Of a stretch of DNA of 64,000 bases, positions 17,075-26,821 are shown piece after piece (position 1 is the first letter of the stretch; every line of letters begins with the position of its first letter). The notes beneath the pieces were generated by a model. It was not told the DNA's origin. It searched no databases and was given only the letters and a program-made list of their open reading frames with translations. Source of the DNA: JAMLHH01 sp035515235 (GTDB lineage: Bacteria; Bacteroidota; Bacteroidia; Chitinophagales; JADIYW01); the NCBI GenBank assembly GCA_035515235.1, contig DATJBS010000055.1, forward strand, positions 7,117-71,116. Direction: 5' to 3'. The translations under genes were made by a program, and so were the position numbers.

Positions 17075-17755
17075 CTATTGATTTTTAACTAAAATCATTA
17101 AGAACTTTTTGAATTGTTGATCATTCAAAATACTATTAACTTTAGTATTTGTTTTCATATTTAACTCTTTCATCTTTGCTGCTTTTGCAGGTGCATCAGA
17201 TTTTAAAGTTTGATTAATCATTCTTTTTTGCAGATTATGCTCAAATGTAATTTTTACTAATTGATCAGCTTGACTATCATTCACTCCTAATTGAGTTTTG
17301 AATTCATTTTTAAGATTCTCAGATAAATCTTTTACTTGCTCTACATTAGTTTGAATCTCTTGAGATTTTTCTGAAGAAGTTGAAGAGGAAGCATTTGAAT
17401 TATTTAAAGCACTTGTTCCGATTCCTTTTTTACGATAATGATTAGTGACTTTATCATAATCTGATGATTTTGAACTTGGAATTGCTGCTTTAGTTTTCGT
17501 ATCCATTTCATTAGTTAAAGCTTGGATCTTGGATTGCTTAGCAGGAAGTCCTTCTTTGGATTCTGCTACTGTACGCATTTGCTCTCCGTAATCAGCATAA
17601 ATAGATTTTACACTTTGAGCATTTTTACCAGTTAATTGCAATTCATCAACTATATAATCTGCAATCTTTGCTACATCCGACGCTTTAAATAATTGAGCAT
17701 GTGCTCCAATTGATAATAGCGTTACACTCAATATTGTTAAAAGAAACTTTTTCAT
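17075..17755 (-). CDS. Exported helical protein of unknown function with internal duplication
   Basis: A 226-residue protein with a signal peptide ending SIGAHAQ. The mature part is helical, Lys/Ala/Ser-rich and appears to contain two related halves of about 90 residues (LQLTGKNAQSVKSIYADY... and LGVNDSQADQLVKITFEHN...) separated by a Ser-rich linker (SNASSSTSSEKS). The layout is loosely like Spy/CpxP periplasmic helical proteins, but no LTxxQ motif is clear, so no function is assigned. It converges on the two-component operon. Confidence 0.7.
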   Translation of the reverse strand: MKKFLLTILSVTLLSIGAHAQLFKASDVAKIADYIVDELQLTGKNAQSVKSIYADYGEQMRTVAESKEGLPAKQSKIQALTNEMDTKTKAAIPSSKSSDYDKVTNHYRKKGIGTSALNNSNASSSTSSEKSQEIQTNVEQVKDLSENLKNEFKTQLGVNDSQADQLVKITFEHNLQKRMINQTLKSDAPAKAAKMKELNMKTNTKVNSILNDQQFKKFLMILVKNQ

Positions 17756-17849
17756 AATTAATGTCTTTGTTTGATATACTTAATACTCTTAAAAACTATG
17801 CCAAACCCTAAAATGTTTCAGAATAGTGAATTAAAACTCTACTAATACT

Positions 17850-20789
17850 TTAGTTCTTGATGATTTTTTGAATAACTGAAGATCCGTCTTTATCAATGAT
17901 TAATAATAAATAGATAGAAGCTGGCAATGAACTTAAGTCTATGGATGCCTTTCCTTGAGCTTTACTGCTTTTTATTATCTGACCATTAAGATGTATGATT
18001 TGATAAGTAAACTCCTGCTCTTTATTCGTTTCTACAGTTAATATATTCGTTACCGGATTTGGATAAACTTTTAAATTCAAATTCCTATTATTTTGGATAG
18101 ACGTTGATACTGCAAAAATTGCATTTACATTAATATCAGTGACTACATTTGAATCTATACGAGGATTATCTATTCTTCCATCTGACCAAGCCTCGAAAAC
18201 ATATCCTCTACTAGGAACTGCTTGAATGGGCCTTCCGTTTTCATTTTGTGCTACACTTTGGTTACTGTCTCCTTGAAGATACCCTCCTACTGTAGAAGTA
18301 TAGGTTAAGTTTCTCCATAAAGAATCTACTTTTTCGAAATGAGCAATTAACTGAACATCTTTTTCAAAGTTTTGAATAAATTTCGCTGGAGTTCCATTAG
18401 GCATTCCTTCCCAATATTCAAACTTATATCCAGGAGCAGCTACCGCGGTAATTTCTACTGGCACACCATCAAAATAAACCCCTGTCCATGGATAAGGGTT
18501 TGGTGACACTCCTACAGTATTGTGATGGATATCTATGGTGTTGATTTTTATATAATTCGGCGTATTTACATCATTCACATTTAATGTAATATTGACGGTT
18601 CCATCCAAAATAAATTTACTTTGCAAATGTTCTCTCATTGGCTCTGGTCTAGTCTGAGCAAAGCTGATCATTCTATTCATTACACCATTAAGCCTAGAAA
18701 GGCCTCCGTTAAGATACTTCCATCTTGACAAATGTTCAGGAAACACATCGTTAAATAACCCTCTAGTTTCTTCTATCATTGGCTCTAGCCTACTCGGTAA
18801 AAAGGTAGTATTGAGCAGGTCCGAAAATCTGTTCACAAAATCATTGGAGAACTCTTTATTCTGAATTAGATTTCTGAGTAAAATAGTAGAACTATGATCT
18901 CTTGTTGCCCATTCTAATGTGTTATTACTAGAGGAATCATCAGTTGCGATTCCATTCAAAGTCAAATCCATATCATACAGCAACCATCTCCATTTACCAT
19001 CATGACCATATGGAGCATTTTCTATGATACTATCTGTTCTAAGTCTCCAATAGTCTACATTGTTATGAGGCCAGTCGGTATTATTAGAATAAATTTCTGC
19101 GATTTGATAATCCATAAAATTATCAATGTCTATTTGATTTGCAACCTGATTATAATTTGCAGGTATTCCTAAAGAGTTATTTGAAATAAAATCAAGCATA
19201 GCGCTATAATGAAGACTGTCTCCTTCCTTGACGACCATCTCATTATTTAAATAATCAATATTATCGGGATCAATATTATATTTCGACTCCAAATAATACT
19301 TGTCTAATCTTTCTTTGATTTCATGTAAACCCCAAAATTCTCCATTTATAAAAACATCGACAAATTGTGAAGCTTGACTTCCAAAATTTAAATGACTAAT
19401 CAAGTTCTGACATATGGCATCTTGCACTCTAAATGTAGAAGTGTTTTTAATTATTAGTCTTTTAAAATCTTTTTCATCTGAATTTTTAAAAAACGGATAT
19501 TTCAATTTGCTTTTTCCATAATCACTTCGAGCGTATAACCTTACACTTTTTTGAGCGTCAGCTCTAGTCCAGCCTCCATGAATTCTAAACCCAACAGTTT
19601 GATTAAGTATAGCAGTATCTTGATTAGATTCAAAGTATTCGATTTGAATAGGATATTCGTTTTCTCTAGTTCTTCTTTGATAATTAGCATCTACAGTAGG
19701 GTTAGCTACAACAAGCGGAAAAGCTTTTCTCCAATCGTCAAAATCTACACCTGCAACATATAGCCCCTTCTCATAATCAAATAGGTCTTCCTTTGAAGTA
19801 GAAAAAGAAAGTACTGGTAATTGATAAGCACTTCTTCCATTTGAATTTACAAAGTAGGTTTGGGTGATAATATCACTGTAGCCAATCCCTTCTTTATAAA
19901 TTCTAGATTTTACTACAGTTCCTTTAAATACATCCTCAGTATTTTCAGGAATATAATCTACCACATAATTATAAGTAGTAGGAACTTTTGATGCATCTAA
20001 TGGATCGTTCGTTCTGTTTCTAATTTCTATAGGTTGAGTATATTTATATGTAAAAATGGAATCGTCCACTCGAAATCCCTTTGGAAAAATAGGAAGGTCT
20101 CTATATTTATTTTTGTACTGATAAACTTTACCTTCAGTATTTTCTATCAATGGATCTGAGCCATCTGTAGTATATAAAATAATAGCACCCTCACTTTGCG
20201 TGGTTAAATAAAGATTAAACTTGTTTTTATAAAATCCTCCATGTTTAGAAAATGTGGGAGGAGTTAATGCTTCTATGTAAATATTGCTTTCTCCAGGCGT
20301 TGTGTTATTTGTTACTTTCCAGTTAGAAGTACCATCTGGAATTCTAGCATAAGAATTATCTTTTTCTAAGCTTGGTACACCCATACTATCTATCACTGAG
20401 AACTCTTCGTTGGATAATATCAATTCCTCACCATCAGCATTGATACTGAAATTTGTATGAATTTGACCGTCCAGCCCTATCTTATCTTTACCTGAAGCCC
20501 ATATCAATATATAGCCTTTTGCAGGAATGAAACCTTGTGAGAATCGCCATTTAGTGAGATTGTTTTCGTCATCAGACAAATACATTCCAGTCAAATTAAT
20601 CTCTTGAGCGCTGGAATTATACAATTCTATCCAATCCTTAAAATCTCCATCCTCATCACTTATAGTACTTTCATTAGAAGATACCACTTCATTAATAAAA
20701 ATTTGTGCAGATAATTTTTGATTAAAAAGCAAACAAGTCAAAACTAAAAGAACGACTCGAATAAATAGTAGATGGATAATTTTATTCAC
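17850..20789 (-). CDS. CotH-like protein with lamin-tail domain and T9SS sorting domain
   Basis: A 979-residue secreted protein. A signal segment is followed by a lamin-tail domain (about 28-165: FINEVVSSNESTISDEDGD, DWIELYNSS), a chitobiase-C-like beta domain (GAIILYTTDGSDP), and a CotH-like kinase domain (about 395-700: GFRIHGGWTRADAQKSVRLY, FVDVFINGEFWGLHEIKERL, WRWLLYDMDLTLNG). Two InlB-type beta modules (FEYWEG, FEAWSDG) and a type IX tail (LKVYPNPVTNIL) complete it. CotH proteins of spore coats phosphorylate secreted partners; the target here is unknown. The start codon is GTG. Confidence 0.88.
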   Translation of the reverse strand: MNKIIHLLFIRVVLLVLTCLLFNQKLSAQIFINEVVSSNESTISDEDGDFKDWIELYNSSAQEINLTGMYLSDDENNLTKWRFSQGFIPAKGYILIWASGKDKIGLDGQIHTNFSINADGEELILSNEEFSVIDSMGVPSLEKDNSYARIPDGTSNWKVTNNTTPGESNIYIEALTPPTFSKHGGFYKNKFNLYLTTQSEGAIILYTTDGSDPLIENTEGKVYQYKNKYRDLPIFPKGFRVDDSIFTYKYTQPIEIRNRTNDPLDASKVPTTYNYVVDYIPENTEDVFKGTVVKSRIYKEGIGYSDIITQTYFVNSNGRSAYQLPVLSFSTSKEDLFDYEKGLYVAGVDFDDWRKAFPLVVANPTVDANYQRRTRENEYPIQIEYFESNQDTAILNQTVGFRIHGGWTRADAQKSVRLYARSDYGKSKLKYPFFKNSDEKDFKRLIIKNTSTFRVQDAICQNLISHLNFGSQASQFVDVFINGEFWGLHEIKERLDKYYLESKYNIDPDNIDYLNNEMVVKEGDSLHYSAMLDFISNNSLGIPANYNQVANQIDIDNFMDYQIAEIYSNNTDWPHNNVDYWRLRTDSIIENAPYGHDGKWRWLLYDMDLTLNGIATDDSSSNNTLEWATRDHSSTILLRNLIQNKEFSNDFVNRFSDLLNTTFLPSRLEPMIEETRGLFNDVFPEHLSRWKYLNGGLSRLNGVMNRMISFAQTRPEPMREHLQSKFILDGTVNITLNVNDVNTPNYIKINTIDIHHNTVGVSPNPYPWTGVYFDGVPVEITAVAAPGYKFEYWEGMPNGTPAKFIQNFEKDVQLIAHFEKVDSLWRNLTYTSTVGGYLQGDSNQSVAQNENGRPIQAVPSRGYVFEAWSDGRIDNPRIDSNVVTDINVNAIFAVSTSIQNNRNLNLKVYPNPVTNILTVETNKEQEFTYQIIHLNGQIIKSSKAQGKASIDLSSLPASIYLLLIIDKDGSSVIQKIIKN

Positions 20790-20842
20790 AACTCAAATAT
20801 TTTAATAATATATTACTAATAAGACTCTTAGCAATATATATA

Positions 20843-20869
20843 AAAAAAGGGATGTTTTCACATCCCTTT
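20843..20869 (-). terminator. Terminator of the enolase gene
   Basis: Stem AAAGGGATGT (20846-20855) / ACATCCCTTT (20860-20869) with a TTTC loop; the minus strand runs into a T-tract. It lies 11 bp beyond the eno stop codon. Confidence 0.88.
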
Positions 20870-20880
20870 CAAGTTTTTTT

Positions 20881-22164
20881 TTAAAAGAATCGAAATTTAC
20901 TACCGGGATAGAATGCCTCTTCTCCTAATTCTTCTTCTATTCTTAAAAGTTGATTATATTTTGCCATTCTATCTGAACGGGACGCAGAGCCTGTTTTTAT
21001 CTGTCCGCAATTTAAAGCTACTGCTAAATCTGCAATAGTATTGTCTTCAGTTTCACCCGAACGGTGGCTCATTACACTATTATATTTACTTCTTGTAGCT
21101 AGCTGGACAGCTTCTATCGTTTCTGTTAAAGTTCCAATTTGATTCACTTTTACAAGAATTGCATTTGCGATATCTTGGTCTATACCCGTTTGAAGTCTTT
21201 TGGAATTAGTTACAAATAAATCATCACCTACTAATTGGCATTTATCTCCAATTTTCTCAGTGAGACTTTTCCATCCTGCCCAGTCATCTTCGTATAAACC
21301 GTCTTCAATAGATATAATAGGATATTTATTGACCCATGAAGTCCAATAGTCTACCATTTCAGAAGCTGATAATCTTCTATTGTCTGATTTACTAAATACG
21401 TATTCCTTTTTTTCTACATCATAAAATTCTGAAGCAGCAGCATCCATAGCAATCATTACATCTTCACCGGGTCTATAACCAGCTTTTTCAATAGATTGCA
21501 ATACGATTTCAATAGCTTCTTCGTTTGAACCAATATTAGGAGCAAATCCACCTTCGTCGCCCACATTTGTAGAATATCCTTTTGACTTTAATACTGCTTT
21601 TAAATGATGAAATATTTCTACTCCCCATCTCAAACCTTGTGAAAAAGATTCAGCGCCAATAGGCATCACCATAAACTCCTGAAAATCTATACTGTTATCT
21701 GCATGAGATCCACCATTTAAGATATTCATCATCGGAATCGGTAAAGTATTAGCATTTACTCCTCCAATGTATTTGTATAATGGTAGTCCTGCTTCTTGTG
21801 CACCAGCTTTTGCAATTGCTAAAGAAACAGCTAATATTGCATTAGCACCTAATTTTGCTTTATTTTCAGTACCATCAATTTCGATCATGATAGTATCTGC
21901 AACTCTTTGTTCGAAAACATTCAAACCTGTCAATTCATCACTGATAATATTGTTGACATTCTCTACCGCCTTCAAAACTCCTTTGCCCATATAATGAGCT
22001 CCACCGTCTCTTAGCTCTGCAGCTTCATGCGTACCTGTGGAAGCTCCAGATGGAACTATTGCTCTACCTATAAATCCATTTTCTGTTTTTACATCCACTT
22101 CTACCGTTGGATTCCCTCTAGAGTCAAGGACTTGACGACCTTTAATTTCTACGATATAACTCAT
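20881..22164 (-). CDS. eno: Enolase (phosphopyruvate hydratase)
   Basis: A 427-residue cytoplasmic glycolytic enzyme converting 2-phosphoglycerate to phosphoenolpyruvate. Visible are the mobile loop SGASTGTHEA, the metal ligands in MIAMDAAASEF, SIEDGL and LVGDDLFVTN, and the signature SHRSGETEDNTIADLAV followed by GQIKTGSASRSDR. Full length. In many Bacteroidota eno follows rplQ-carA; here about 5 kb with an acyl-CoA dehydrogenase gene and a secreted DUF3604 gene separates carA from eno. Confidence 0.98.
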   Translation of the reverse strand: MSYIVEIKGRQVLDSRGNPTVEVDVKTENGFIGRAIVPSGASTGTHEAAELRDGGAHYMGKGVLKAVENVNNIISDELTGLNVFEQRVADTIMIEIDGTENKAKLGANAILAVSLAIAKAGAQEAGLPLYKYIGGVNANTLPIPMMNILNGGSHADNSIDFQEFMVMPIGAESFSQGLRWGVEIFHHLKAVLKSKGYSTNVGDEGGFAPNIGSNEEAIEIVLQSIEKAGYRPGEDVMIAMDAAASEFYDVEKKEYVFSKSDNRRLSASEMVDYWTSWVNKYPIISIEDGLYEDDWAGWKSLTEKIGDKCQLVGDDLFVTNSKRLQTGIDQDIANAILVKVNQIGTLTETIEAVQLATRSKYNSVMSHRSGETEDNTIADLAVALNCGQIKTGSASRSDRMAKYNQLLRIEEELGEEAFYPGSKFRFF

Positions 22165-22494
22165 AAATTTAAGTTGGTAATATATTGTTTATAATAAAAT
22201 TGATAACTGATTGGTGTATCCATATAGGATTCTAAAGAATAATCACTCTTTAAATTATTAGAGAAAAAATAGTCTATTGATTTAAAGTAAAATTGAATTT
22301 CAAGAACGAATTTTCTCAAAAAGATACTTTTGAAATGAATTGTATTGTGTTCTATTTTTTTAAAAATATCCATTTATTCTTAAGTTGCTCGAAGTTAAGA
22401 AATTATGAATCAATTATAAATTTCTAATCTACTATTCATGAAGTTTTATTATTTTTTTAAAATGACGTACATTTAAAGAAATTCTATTAAAAAT
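22165..22494. other. 330-bp intergenic region between divergent eno and acyl-CoA dehydrogenase
   Basis: Extremely AT-rich. A 70-codon minus-strand frame spans 22161-22373, but its Phe/Ile/Tyr/Asn-rich translation and overlap with the eno start look random. The promoters of both genes must be here; a weak TACATTTA box at about 22467 may serve the dehydrogenase. Confidence 0.5.
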
Positions 22495-23706
22495 ATGTAT
22501 TCCCATATCAAATTGAAAAGAACAGCATATCTGACTGAAGAGCATGATATGATTAAAGAAGCTTGTAAACAATTTACTGAAAAAGAAATCGCACCTTACC
22601 ATGCACAGTGGGAAGAAGAAGGTCAAGTCAGTAGAGAATTATGGTTGAAAGCTGGTGAAACTGGTTTATTATGTGTAGATGTACCAACAGAATATGGCGG
22701 TGCTGGATTTGATTTTTCTTTTTGTGCTTTAATTACAGAAGAAATGTCCAAATACGGATACACTGGCCCTGGTTTCTTTTTACACTCAGATATTGTTGCT
22801 CCATACATCATTGATTATGGGACAGAAGAGCAAAAACAACAATGGCTACCATTGATGTGTACAGGTGAAGTAATTACTGCTATCGGTATGACTGAGCCTA
22901 GCTGTGGAAGTGACTTACAAGCATTAAGAACTACAGCAGAAGACAAAGGAGATCATTATGTAATCAATGGACAAAAAACATTCATTACTAATGGTTACAT
23001 GAGTGACATGGCTATTATTGCTGCAAGAACTATAATAGATGGTCAAAATCATGGCATTAGCTTATTCATTATAGAGTCTACAAGAGAAGGGTATACTAAA
23101 GGAACTCCATTCAAAAAAATCGGGATGAAAGCTCAAGATACTTGTGAATTGTTTTTTGAGGATGTTGTAATTCCAAAAGAAAACCTTTTAGGTCAAGTAG
23201 GAAAGGGATTTGTATACATGATGCAAAAACTAGGAAGAGAGCGTCTTTCAGTTGCATTGATGGCAAGTGGTGGAGCTGAAGGAGCATTAGAAAACACTAT
23301 TCAATATACTATGGATAGAGAAGCTTTCAGACAACCAATCGCAGGTTTCCAAAATACTCAATTTAAATTAGCAGAATTAGCAACTAAACTTCAAATTCAT
23401 CAAACTTTTGTTGATAGATGTGTTGAATTATATGTTGAAGGTGAATTAACTGCAGAGACAGCTTCAATGGCTAAATTCTCTTGTACGGATATGCACCAAG
23501 ATGTAGTAGACGAATGCTTACAATTACACGGTGGCTATGGCTACATGTGGGAATATTATATAGCTAGAGCTTACGCAGATAATAGAGTGGCTAGAATCTA
23601 CGCTGGAACAAATGAAATTATGAAACTATTGATATCAAGAGGTCTATTAAAAGAATACTTCGCTCAAGAAAAAGCTAAAAGATCTTTAGCGAAAGCAAAA
23701 GCTTAA
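22495..23706 (+). CDS. Acyl-CoA dehydrogenase
   Basis: A 403-residue FAD enzyme oxidising acyl-CoA to trans-2-enoyl-CoA. Signature 1 is AIGMTEPSCGSDLQ; the substrate and FAD segments are QKTFITNGYMSD and LQLHGGYGYM; the C-terminal RIYAGTNEIM carries the catalytic glutamate. Full length for the family, with a Lys/Ala-rich tail. Chain-length preference cannot be read. It is a single gene with its own terminator; no etfAB or thiolase is nearby. Confidence 0.95.
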   Translation: MYSHIKLKRTAYLTEEHDMIKEACKQFTEKEIAPYHAQWEEEGQVSRELWLKAGETGLLCVDVPTEYGGAGFDFSFCALITEEMSKYGYTGPGFFLHSDIVAPYIIDYGTEEQKQQWLPLMCTGEVITAIGMTEPSCGSDLQALRTTAEDKGDHYVINGQKTFITNGYMSDMAIIAARTIIDGQNHGISLFIIESTREGYTKGTPFKKIGMKAQDTCELFFEDVVIPKENLLGQVGKGFVYMMQKLGRERLSVALMASGGAEGALENTIQYTMDREAFRQPIAGFQNTQFKLAELATKLQIHQTFVDRCVELYVEGELTAETASMAKFSCTDMHQDVVDECLQLHGGYGYMWEYYIARAYADNRVARIYAGTNEIMKLLISRGLLKEYFAQEKAKRSLAKAKA

Positions 23707-23725
23707 TTCAAAACTAAAATATTAT

Positions 23726-23761
23726 AAAAAAGGCTGTCGGAATATTCTGACAGCCTTTTTT
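23726..23761 (+). terminator. Terminator of the acyl-CoA dehydrogenase gene
   Basis: Stem AAAAAGGCTGTC (23727-23738) / GACAGCCTTTTT (23749-23760) around a GAATATTC core, followed by further T residues. The A-run upstream might also let it act on the minus strand for the converging DUF3604 gene. Confidence 0.88.
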
Positions 23762-23816
23762 GTTTTGATGATTCGTTAGTTAAAATTATAAATCAATATT
23801 TGATTAGTAAAAATCT

Positions 23817-26702
23817 TTATTGCACAATTACAAATGGAACTGAATACAAATCTCCACCTGTGGTTTTGATGACAACTCTATAAGTAGCCGAAGGAATATT
23901 TTGTAAAGAAACTTTCTTCCACGATTCTACATCTGTTACTTTTCCTACTTCAATAATCGTCCTACCTAAAATATCAACTATTGTAATATTAGAACCTGAC
24001 AATCTTTTAGCAATTTTGAACTCTAGTGTAGATGCTGAAGAATTTAACAAGTTAGATTTTAATGTAAAGTCATTAGAGAAATCTGCATCGTTTATTCTTG
24101 TAGGTACTATTTCTACAGTAATTAATTTAGTATCTACTATTTTATTATCAATTTTCTGAGACAACCTAAAAGTATAAATTCCTGATTGAGAAATATTAGT
24201 ATTAAATGAATATTCAGAGATCAATTCTTCTAATTTGATATTTGCATCTATTAGACCTATATTTTTAAATACCCCATTTTCTTCGACTTCGACAGTATAG
24301 GTAGAGGTATAAAGCTCTTTGTCTATTGACCAATTTAAAGCTATACTTCCATCTTCAATAGTACTTGAGAAAGAAATAAGACTATCTAATTTTAGTTCTA
24401 CAATTGCTTCTGCAGAATATTTATTGACTCCTTTTGCATTAGTATATCTTAAACGATAAATGTTTTGTCCATTTTTTGGATATAACTCTACATACTGAAA
24501 ATCTAGCTGATAAGGATCATTGGGAGTATAATCAAACAATACTTGCCAAACACCTTGGTCGCTTTTCTTTTCTATTTGATATTTAGATACTCCATCAATA
24601 TTATACATGGACCAAAAGTGCCTTACTTTCTTTTCATCTCCTACAGGCATATAGGATTTCAAGGAGTCAGTTTGATCTACGTTAACAATTTTGTGACTCA
24701 TCCAAACAGGACTTGTCCATGCCCAAACTTCTTTTGCATCGATAAAGTCAATGATAACATTGGTTTGTTTGACTCTTAAATAATACATACAAGAGTCTGT
24801 AAAACCTGGATCTATAAATTCTACTTTTAAGTTTTTAGGATCAGAACTATTGGTATTATATTTTGCAATAATTTCAAACTTAGGATGTCCATTTTCAAAA
24901 ACACCTCTTTTAAAATCCCACTTGAGTACTTCAGCATAATCAATGGAATCTGTACCCATCACATCAAAAGAAACAGTAGGCTTAGTATCTGGATGAATAG
25001 TTATTGTGGATCCCATCAAAGCATTATTTACTCTAAAATCAACCCAAATCCTTTCTCCAGTTGTTCCATAAGTATGTCTGTTTTTCATGGCTTGAAACAA
25101 AGTATCTCTTTCTAACTCATTAGCATAAACAGCTACTACACCGTTCACTATAGAGCCTGGGTGACCAGTATGATCATCACTACTTGCAATCACTCCTAAC
25201 TTCTCTCCCATAGCCCAAGCATCTTGAGCGTAATTGGGTCCATTAAAAGAACCTGCTATTTTACTTCTTCCATAATAGGATAGGTTATGATTTGGGTCAT
25301 AACTTTCTGAAAGTCCGTGATAACTGTATATTTCAATCAGTTTTTTATATTCTTCGTTATATTGAATTCCTCCGAAAGAGTTACAGTTTTTACATTTGTC
25401 ACCTTCAACTTTCACATTGAAAACTTTCCCGCAATGATGAGGAATCGTCAATAGATCAATTTTAGAATTTTGTGCTAAAGACCAAACTGTTTGTATATCA
25501 TTTACGACTCTCATTGGCCACATAGGTACATTATCTATTTCTTCGTCTTTGACGTTAAAAATTAAATTATAATGTCCTGTTGGATATAGGTAACTATTTT
25601 CATAACCTATAAAAGGTATAAACTTTCCTGGAACATGATTAGCAAGTACTTCAGCTTTCTGTCTTGTCCACTCTCGGTCCGATAATCCATAAATTGTTTT
25701 ACCATGATCTGCATGATCAGTTGCACACATAAAATCTAATGCACGTGCATATCTAGCATACTCATATCTTCCACGACCTACGCCATCACGACTTGGAGCA
25801 CCATGACTATGCAAGTCTCCCCAATAAATAAAAGGACGTTCATTATCAACTCTAACAGGGTTAGAAGAGACGACTGCTACATTTCCTGAATTTACACTAC
25901 CAGATATTACATATGAACCTTCCTCTACAAAGAAAATAGGAATTTCTTTCTTACCTGAATCACTCGGAGTAAGTATTACTTTTTGAGGAAGAATTACATT
26001 TTGAGAATTATTTACAGATAAATTGATCTCTCCTGTAAATGATTGAACGATATTGAAGTAATCATCTGCAGTTGTGACTAGAAGTTTAGCTTCTTGACCA
26101 GCTTTAGCGACAGAGCTAGCAAATAGATATACTGTTTTTAAGGTATTAGCTTTAATTTCAAAAGGAGGTGTATGAGTAGTAAGCTTTAAATTATTAACAT
26201 TGCCATTATCAGACATTGCAATTTCTAAGTTCTCCTTATTTGCAGTATTAGGTACTTGTAATAATGAATTGGGTCCATTTCCTTCTCCTACGGTAATAGT
26301 AATAGAATCACCCACTGCCATATCTGCATTTCTAGTAACAATAGTGATAATCTTTTCGTGAACATTCAACTCCCAAAAAGATATATTTTCGTCATAAGAA
26401 GTTAGTACAGAATTAATAGCAATTCTACCACCATCGGCACTTGTAGAAGCTTTTACATACCCTGGGAAATTAGGTAGCAATTGTTGCATGTTATCAAATC
26501 CTTTGACGAACTTGACTTTAAACAAAGTATTTGCTTTAATTTCCTTCTCAGCTTTTATGATAATACTTACAGAAGTTTTTGTGCCAGCTATAGCATGATC
26601 AGGAGTAACATAAGCTGAGAAATACTCATCTGGATTTTCCTGAGCGGATACAAAAAAAGGAATAAGCAGAAATAGAAAAAAGTGTAATATTCTAGATTTC
26701 AT
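23817..26702 (-). CDS. Secreted DUF3604 (PHP-like) protein with T9SS-type C-terminal domain
   Basis: A 961-residue protein with a signal peptide ending FFVSAQ. Two N-terminal beta domains precede a DUF3604 region opening with YWGDLHSHG (293-301) and MCATDHADHG (325-334), and continuing with IPHHCGK and SSDDHTGHPG. These His/Asp clusters resemble the metal site of PHP phosphoesterases. Beta domains and a C-terminal domain ending TYRVV...VPFVIVQ follow; this resembles a type IX sorting domain though its YPNP-like start is weak. Reaction and substrate are not known. Two CxxC-like cysteines occur in KCKNCN. Confidence 0.85.
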   Translation of the reverse strand: MKSRILHFFLFLLIPFFVSAQENPDEYFSAYVTPDHAIAGTKTSVSIIIKAEKEIKANTLFKVKFVKGFDNMQQLLPNFPGYVKASTSADGGRIAINSVLTSYDENISFWELNVHEKIITIVTRNADMAVGDSITITVGEGNGPNSLLQVPNTANKENLEIAMSDNGNVNNLKLTTHTPPFEIKANTLKTVYLFASSVAKAGQEAKLLVTTADDYFNIVQSFTGEINLSVNNSQNVILPQKVILTPSDSGKKEIPIFFVEEGSYVISGSVNSGNVAVVSSNPVRVDNERPFIYWGDLHSHGAPSRDGVGRGRYEYARYARALDFMCATDHADHGKTIYGLSDREWTRQKAEVLANHVPGKFIPFIGYENSYLYPTGHYNLIFNVKDEEIDNVPMWPMRVVNDIQTVWSLAQNSKIDLLTIPHHCGKVFNVKVEGDKCKNCNSFGGIQYNEEYKKLIEIYSYHGLSESYDPNHNLSYYGRSKIAGSFNGPNYAQDAWAMGEKLGVIASSDDHTGHPGSIVNGVVAVYANELERDTLFQAMKNRHTYGTTGERIWVDFRVNNALMGSTITIHPDTKPTVSFDVMGTDSIDYAEVLKWDFKRGVFENGHPKFEIIAKYNTNSSDPKNLKVEFIDPGFTDSCMYYLRVKQTNVIIDFIDAKEVWAWTSPVWMSHKIVNVDQTDSLKSYMPVGDEKKVRHFWSMYNIDGVSKYQIEKKSDQGVWQVLFDYTPNDPYQLDFQYVELYPKNGQNIYRLRYTNAKGVNKYSAEAIVELKLDSLISFSSTIEDGSIALNWSIDKELYTSTYTVEVEENGVFKNIGLIDANIKLEELISEYSFNTNISQSGIYTFRLSQKIDNKIVDTKLITVEIVPTRINDADFSNDFTLKSNLLNSSASTLEFKIAKRLSGSNITIVDILGRTIIEVGKVTDVESWKKVSLQNIPSATYRVVIKTTGGDLYSVPFVIVQ

Positions 26703-26821
26703 AAAGCTACAATTGTTTAATTAGATAAATATAAATACTAAAAACGAGTATCTATAAAAAAAAACAAAATACATGTAGAATACAAAACAAGAAATGTATT
26801 ACACTTCCTATAAGATAACTC

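Noticed and set aside
22161..22373. 70-codon minus-strand frame before eno
   Set aside because: Phe/Ile/Tyr/Asn-rich, no recognisable motif, overlaps the eno start, and is expected by chance in such AT-rich DNA.
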